Assembly: GCF_900114255.1 (NCBI RefSeq)
Contig: NZ_FOSL01000016.1
Location: 1-64,000 of the forward strand
Origin: Neomesorhizobium albiziae
GTDB lineage: Bacteria > Pseudomonadota > Alphaproteobacteria > Rhizobiales > Rhizobiaceae
DNA length: 64,000 nucleotides
Direction of reading: 5' to 3'
The notes below the pieces were generated by a model that had not been told where the DNA came from, did not search any database, and saw nothing but the letters and a program-made list of their open reading frames with translations. How positions within the stretch are numbered: position 1 is the stretch's first letter; each line of letters begins with the position of its first letter. The position numbers and the translations under genes were made by a program. Positions 60,175-64,000 of this stretch are shown one piece after another.

Positions 60175-61400
60175 GCCACCTGGTGACGGCCGGTTTTCTG
60201 CCGCTGCTCGACAGCGCCTTGCTGGTCGCAGCACGCGAAAAGGGATTTGCCAGGGAGGAGGGCGTCGAACTGCTGCTGGTTCGCGAAAACTCCTGGGCGA
60301 GCATTCGCGACCGGTTGGCCGTCGGCCATTTCAACGTGGCGCACATGCTGGCGCCGATGCCGATTGCCTGCAACCTTGGCCTGACGCCGCTCGCCACACG
60401 CACCATCGCACCCATGGCGCTGGGTCTCGGCGGCAACGCGGTCACCGTGTCGCAAACCCTGTGGGACGAGATGCGCGGGAATGGCGCGGCCTCCGATTTC
60501 GAACCACGCTCGGCCGGCGAGGCGCTGGCGGCGATCGTGACGCAGCGCGCGACGCAAGGCTTGCCGCTTCTGCGTTTCGCGGTCGTGCACCCTCATTCCG
60601 GCCACAACTACGAACTGCGCTATTGGCTGGCGGCCTGCGGCGTCGATCCGGACAGCGATATCGAGATCGTCATCGTACCGCCGCCTTTGATGGCTGATGC
60701 GCTCGGTTCGCAGCGCATCGACGGCTATTGCGTCGGCGAGCCGTGGAACACCGCGGCCGTGGTGAAGGGGGTGGGGCGCATCGCCACGGCCAAGGCTGCG
60801 ATCTGGCGATCCAGTCCCGAAAAGGTGTTGGGCGTGGCCGCCGACTGGGCCGAAGCCAATCCGGAAACGCTGACGGCGCTGTTGCGCGCGCTGCACCGTG
60901 CGGCCGTCTGGTGTGGCGACCCCGCAAACCATGGCGAGCTGGCAGCCATGCTGGCAGGCCCGGCCTATGTCGACCGTCCGGCTGACTGGCTGCTGCCGGC
61001 GTTGAGCGGGACGATCCGGACCGGCGATGGCGGCGAAGTGACGACGCGCGACTTCTTCTTGCCGCATGCGAAGGGCGCCACATTCCCCTGGAAGAGCCAC
61101 GCGCTGTGGTTCTACAGCCAGATGGTGCGGTGGGGGCAGGTCGCGGCCAGCGCCCGGAATGAAGCGATCGCCCGCGACACCTACCGGCCCGATCTCTATC
61201 GGTCGGCGCTGCGTGAACTCGGCGTCGCGCTGCCGGGCGCGAACGCCAAGGTCGAGGGCGCGCTGAGCGCCGCGACGCCGGTTGGTTCGGCGGGCGCGAG
61301 CCTGGTGCTTGGTCCCGACGGCTTCTTCGACGGCGTTACCTTCGACCCGGACGAGGTTTCGGCTTACATCGAGCGGCAGAAGCGGCTGCCCAGAGTGTAG
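60171..61400 (+). CDS. nasS: Nitrate/nitrite sensor NasS (NrtA-like, no signal peptide)
   Basis: 409 residues. NrtA/NMT1-like fold: VTAGFLPLLDSALLVAAREKG at the start and GYCVGEPWNTAAVVKGVGR in the second half are the nitrate-binding family blocks. It lacks a signal or Tat leader, unlike the periplasmic NrtA, so it is cytosolic and fits the sensor NasS. It binds nitrate or nitrite and then releases NasT. ATG 60171 overlaps nasT stop. Confidence 0.93.
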   Translation: MSHLVTAGFLPLLDSALLVAAREKGFAREEGVELLLVRENSWASIRDRLAVGHFNVAHMLAPMPIACNLGLTPLATRTIAPMALGLGGNAVTVSQTLWDEMRGNGAASDFEPRSAGEALAAIVTQRATQGLPLLRFAVVHPHSGHNYELRYWLAACGVDPDSDIEIVIVPPPLMADALGSQRIDGYCVGEPWNTAAVVKGVGRIATAKAAIWRSSPEKVLGVAADWAEANPETLTALLRALHRAAVWCGDPANHGELAAMLAGPAYVDRPADWLLPALSGTIRTGDGGEVTTRDFFLPHAKGATFPWKSHALWFYSQMVRWGQVAASARNEAIARDTYRPDLYRSALRELGVALPGANAKVEGALSAATPVGSAGASLVLGPDGFFDGVTFDPDEVSAYIERQKRLPRV

Positions 61401-61414
61401 GCGGCCTTGTGCGC

Positions 61415-61431
61415 TGCATCATTTTTGTGCA
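61415..61431. promoter_or_regulatory. NtrC-type binding site upstream of nasA
   Basis: TGCATCATTTTTGTGCA matches the consensus TGCACCATTTTGGTGCA at 15 of 17 positions and retains the dyad halves. Its distance of about 126 bases from the -24/-12 promoter is typical of an enhancer. Confidence 0.7.
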
Positions 61432-61540
61432 TCGCAAGACGATGCCTGCCGGAGTTTTCGCCAATCCATATCAGCGCGCCTCACGGCGAGCATGACGCTG
61501 GCTATTGATTTCCTTTCAAAATTTCGCGTGGCGGGCCAAC

Positions 61541-61556
61541 TGGCACGCTTCCTGCT
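61541..61556 (+). promoter_or_regulatory. Sigma-54 (-24/-12) promoter of nasA
   Basis: TGGCACGCTTCCTGCT matches TGGCACG-N4-TTGCT with one mismatch, and the GG and GC are separated by exactly 10 bases. The start of the transcript would be about 61567, immediately before the first leader hairpin. Confidence 0.85.
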
Positions 61557-61569
61557 TTATAGTTGGTGA

Positions 61570-61613
61570 GACCCACAGACGGGTCACGAAATTTGCGTCC
61601 AACGCCGGGCGCA
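61570..61613 (+). promoter_or_regulatory. ANTAR-target RNA: two hexaloop hairpins in the nasA leader
   Basis: P1: GACCC-ACAGAC-GGGTC (61570-61585), five base pairs and a six-base loop. P2: TGCGTCC-AACGCC-GGGCGCA (61594-61613), seven pairs including one G-U, also a six-base loop. Both loops have A at position 1 and G at position 4, the two bases ANTAR proteins read, and the spacer is eight bases. NasT is the evident ligand. Confidence 0.85.
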
Positions 61614-61668
61614 TCAGGCAAGGCCGCCAATCAGATCTGGACGCGATCCCGGATGTACGGACGCGAAC

Positions 61669-61689
61669 GGACCGGTTGGCGGTCTTTTT
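61669..61689 (+). terminator. Leader terminator of the nas operon
   Basis: GGACCG / CGGTCT-type hairpin: GACCG (61670-61674), loop GTTGG, CGGTC (61680-61684), followed by TTTTT. It lies about 50 bases before the nasA start and is the expected target of NasT antitermination. Confidence 0.85.
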
Positions 61690-61740
61690 GTTTCAGCCAC
61701 AGAGCGGCGCTTCTCCCACGCCGATCATGGAGCGAGGAAA

Positions 61741-63033
61741 ATGAGCAAGAGCCTTCCATCAATGTCCAGCGGCAACGCGTCGGCGACGCGCGCGCTGTCG
61801 ATGTCCACGATCGCCTTTACCGTCTGCTTCGCGGTGTGGACGATCTTTTCGATCATCGGGGTGAAGATCAAAGCCGAACTCGGGCTTTCCGAGACCCAGT
61901 TCGGGTTGTTGATCGGCATGCCGATCCTGACGGGTTCGCTCGTCCGCATCGTGCTCGGCGTGTGGACCGATCGCTTCGGCGGCCGTCTCGTCTACACGGC
62001 GACCATGCTTGCGGCGGCAGCGGCAACGTTCCTGCTCGCCTTCGCCACCACCTACGCGCAGATGCTGCTCGCCGCGCTCGGCGTCGGTCTGGCCGGCGGG
62101 TCCTTCGCGGTCGGCGTTGCTTATGTCTCGCGCTTTTATTCCGCCGACAGGCAGGGCACGGCGCTCGGCATCTTCGGCGTCGGCAATGTCGGTGCCGCTG
62201 TCACGAAGTTCCTGGCGCCGTTCGTGCTGCTGGCCGGCGGTTGGCAGGATGTCGCGCTGATCTGGGCATCCGCCCTGGGCTTCATGGCCTTGATCTTCTG
62301 GTTCGGGACGCAAGACGATCCGGTCATCCGCGACCGGCGCGTCAACGGCGCCAAGCCGAAAAACTTCTGGACCGAGTTCGCGCCGCTGAAGGACATGCGC
62401 GTCTGGCGCTTCGCCCTCTATTACTTCTTCGCCTTCGGCGCCTTCGTGGCGCTTGCGCTGTGGCTGCCGCGTTATCTGATCGGTGTCTACGGTTTCGACA
62501 TCGCTACCGCCGGCATGCTCGGCGCCGCCTATTCGATCCCGGGCAGCGTCTTCCGCGCCTATGGCGGCGTGCTATCCGACAAGATCGGCGCCCGTACGGT
62601 GCTCTACTGGACGTTCGCGGTGTCGGCCGTTGCCTGCGCGGTGCTGGCGCTGCCGGCAACCGACTACACGGTTCGCGGCATCAACGGTCCGATCAGTTTC
62701 CATTTCGAGATCGGGCCGGTCGCCTTCATCGCGGTGGCGTTCGTGCTCGGCTTCTTCATGAGCCTCGGCAAGGCGGCAGTCTACAAGCACATTCCCGTTT
62801 ACTATCCGCAAAACGTTGGCGCGGTCGGCGGCCTTGTCGGCATGATCGGCGGCCTCGGCGGTTTCATCCTGCCGATCGCTTTCGGGGCGCTCAACGACCT
62901 GACCGGCGTCTGGTCGAGCTGCTTCATGCTGCTTTTCCTGATTGTCGCTGCCTGCTTCGCCTGGATGCATTTCGCAATCCTGCGGATGGAGCGGGCCATC
63001 GCCGACGAGGCTGTCGCCTCGCCCGCCGAATAG
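61741..63033 (+). CDS. Nitrate/nitrite MFS transporter (NarK/NasA type)
   Basis: 430 residues, twelve membrane helices. Nitrate signature blocks: GLLIGMPILTGSLVRIVLG in helix 2, and GMIGGLGGFILPIAFG in the second half; DRFGG follows the first. It brings nitrate into the cell, or exchanges nitrite. Ribosome site GAGCGAGGAA before ATG 61741. The 340-base leader carries the NtrC, sigma-54, ANTAR and terminator elements. Followed 17 bases on by nirB. Confidence 0.94.
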   Translation: MSKSLPSMSSGNASATRALSMSTIAFTVCFAVWTIFSIIGVKIKAELGLSETQFGLLIGMPILTGSLVRIVLGVWTDRFGGRLVYTATMLAAAAATFLLAFATTYAQMLLAALGVGLAGGSFAVGVAYVSRFYSADRQGTALGIFGVGNVGAAVTKFLAPFVLLAGGWQDVALIWASALGFMALIFWFGTQDDPVIRDRRVNGAKPKNFWTEFAPLKDMRVWRFALYYFFAFGAFVALALWLPRYLIGVYGFDIATAGMLGAAYSIPGSVFRAYGGVLSDKIGARTVLYWTFAVSAVACAVLALPATDYTVRGINGPISFHFEIGPVAFIAVAFVLGFFMSLGKAAVYKHIPVYYPQNVGAVGGLVGMIGGLGGFILPIAFGALNDLTGVWSSCFMLLFLIVAACFAWMHFAILRMERAIADEAVASPAE

Positions 63034-63050
63034 ATCGGAAGGATCCTGCC

Positions 63051-64000
63051 ATGACAGAGAAACTGGTCATCATCGGCAACGGCATGGCGCCCGGGCGCAT
63101 GCTGGAGCACCTGCTGGAAGCCGCTCCCGACCGCTACCAGATCACCATCTTTAACGCCGAACCGCGCGTGAATTACGACCGCATCATGCTGTCGCCGGTT
63201 CTTTCGGGCGAGAAGGCGTTCGAGGAAATCGTCATCCACGGCGACGGCTGGTACATCAAGCACGGCATCACCCTCTACAAGGGGCACAGGATCGCCGCCA
63301 TCGACCGCGACGCCAAGACCGTCACCTCCGATCACGGAGTGACCGAAAGCTATGACAAGCTCGTCATCGCAACCGGCTCGGTGCCGTTCATCATTCCGGT
63401 GCCGGGCAGGGATCTGCCGGGCGTGCTGAGCTACCGCGATCTCGACGATGTCAGCGCCATGCTGCTGGCCGCGCAATCGCGCGACAGGGCCGTGGTGATC
63501 GGCGGCGGCCTGCTCGGCCTCGAAGCCGCTGCCGGTTTGAAGGAGCGCGGCATGGACGTGACCGTGCTGCATGTCATGCCGACCCTGATGGAGCGTCAGC
63601 TCGATCCCGCCGCCGGCTATCTTTTGCAGAAGGCGGTCGAGGCGCGCGGCATCAAGGTGATCACCAAGGCCAACACCAAGGCGATTGTCGGCAACGGCAA
63701 GGTGGAGGGCGTCGAGCTCGCTGACGGCGAGATCATCCCCGCCACACTGGTGGTGATGGCCGTCGGTATCCGGCCGAATATCGGACTGGCAAAGGATGCA
63801 GGACTGGAGGTCAATCGCGGCATAGTCACCGACGATCACATGGTCACCTCCGATCCGTCGATCTTCGCGCTCGGCGAGTGCGCCGAAGTCGGCGGCCACG
63901 TCTATGGGCTCGTCGCGCCGCTCTACGAGATGGCGCGCGTCACGGCAGCACGGCTCTCCGGCGGCGAGGACAAGCGTTTCGTCCACTCCGACACGCCGAC
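63051..64000 (+). CDS. nirB: Nitrite reductase large subunit NirB (5' part, cut by window end)
   Basis: The first 316 codons are present. VIIGNGMAPGRMLEHLL starts the FAD-binding fold; LVIATGSVPFIIPVPGR, then the NAD(P)H-binding VVIGGGLLGLEAAAGL follow, then VMAVGIRPNIGLAKDAGL. This is the pyridine-nucleotide disulphide-oxidoreductase half; the iron-sulphur/sirohaem half must lie beyond 64000. It reduces nitrite to ammonia in the cytosol. Ribosome site GGAAGGAT before ATG 63051. Confidence 0.95.
   Translation, partial: MTEKLVIIGNGMAPGRMLEHLLEAAPDRYQITIFNAEPRVNYDRIMLSPVLSGEKAFEEIVIHGDGWYIKHGITLYKGHRIAAIDRDAKTVTSDHGVTESYDKLVIATGSVPFIIPVPGRDLPGVLSYRDLDDVSAMLLAAQSRDRAVVIGGGLLGLEAAAGLKERGMDVTVLHVMPTLMERQLDPAAGYLLQKAVEARGIKVITKANTKAIVGNGKVEGVELADGEIIPATLVVMAVGIRPNIGLAKDAGLEVNRGIVTDDHMVTSDPSIFALGECAEVGGHVYGLVAPLYEMARVTAARLSGGEDKRFVHSDTP

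Overview
The window looks like a chromosomal stretch of a rhizobial alphaproteobacterium, most probably Mesorhizobium or a close relative. The basis is recognition of gene families and order (guaB, oxyR/katG, rsmB-like, mtnN-like, guaA; thiCOSGE-D; nasTS-nasA-nirB), the high GC, and palindromic RIME-like repeats. No rRNA or CRISPR was seen; one tRNA was found. Identification is by eye from translated sequence and motifs, with no database search.

Layout. 1-94: end of an IS21-like element. 268-7403: a promoter with an operator-like inverted repeat drives a sugar ABC transporter (ATPase, permease, binding protein), a D-threonine-aldolase-type PLP enzyme, and a polar amino-acid ABC binding protein with two permeases but no cognate ATPase. 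7404-26880: an accessory, gene-poor and partly decayed region. It holds an NTF2-like protein, a hydrolase/degenerate-cyclase/LuxR fusion, a class III cyclase with TPRs, a membrane protein, a Gly-rich secreted protein with a CadC-like coiled-coil regulator, an FMN reductase, a Tat-exported alpha-hydroxy-acid oxidase carrying CXXCH, a three-gene cassette of actinobacterial appearance (glycosyltransferase, membrane protein, alpha/beta-hydrolase-like protein), an MBL hydrolase, and remnants of a thermonuclease, a pirin, an alpha/beta hydrolase and a frameshifted lipoprotein hydrolase. This region stops exactly at the 3' end of tRNA-Gln(CUG) (26881-26954).

27099-46121: core genome. YbhN-like flippase, Ppx/GppA with RlmE and a small protein (translationally coupled), DHA2 MFS pump, M48 protease with a DUF898 protein, guaB, divergent oxyR/katG, RsmB-type methyltransferase, Popeye-like cyclic-nucleotide-domain protein, thioesterase, MTA/SAH nucleosidase-like protein and guaA. 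46118-51745: a complete thiamine module (thiC-thiO-thiS-thiG-thiE-thiD) under a TPP riboswitch, bracketed by 34-bp direct repeats of the guaA 3' end, so it appears to be an insertion into guaA. 51898-56393: a full branched-chain amino-acid (Liv) ABC operon. 56705-59365: a LysR regulator divergent from a small SnoaL-like/quinone-reductase operon.

59572-64000: nitrate assimilation, nasT (ANTAR antiterminator), nasS (nitrate sensor), nasA/narK and the start of nirB. The 340-base gap between nasS and nasA contains, in order, an NtrC-type site, a sigma-54 -24/-12 promoter, two ANTAR hexaloop hairpins and an intrinsic terminator. This is the clearest regulatory architecture in the window: transcription initiation would respond to nitrogen limitation and elongation to nitrate.
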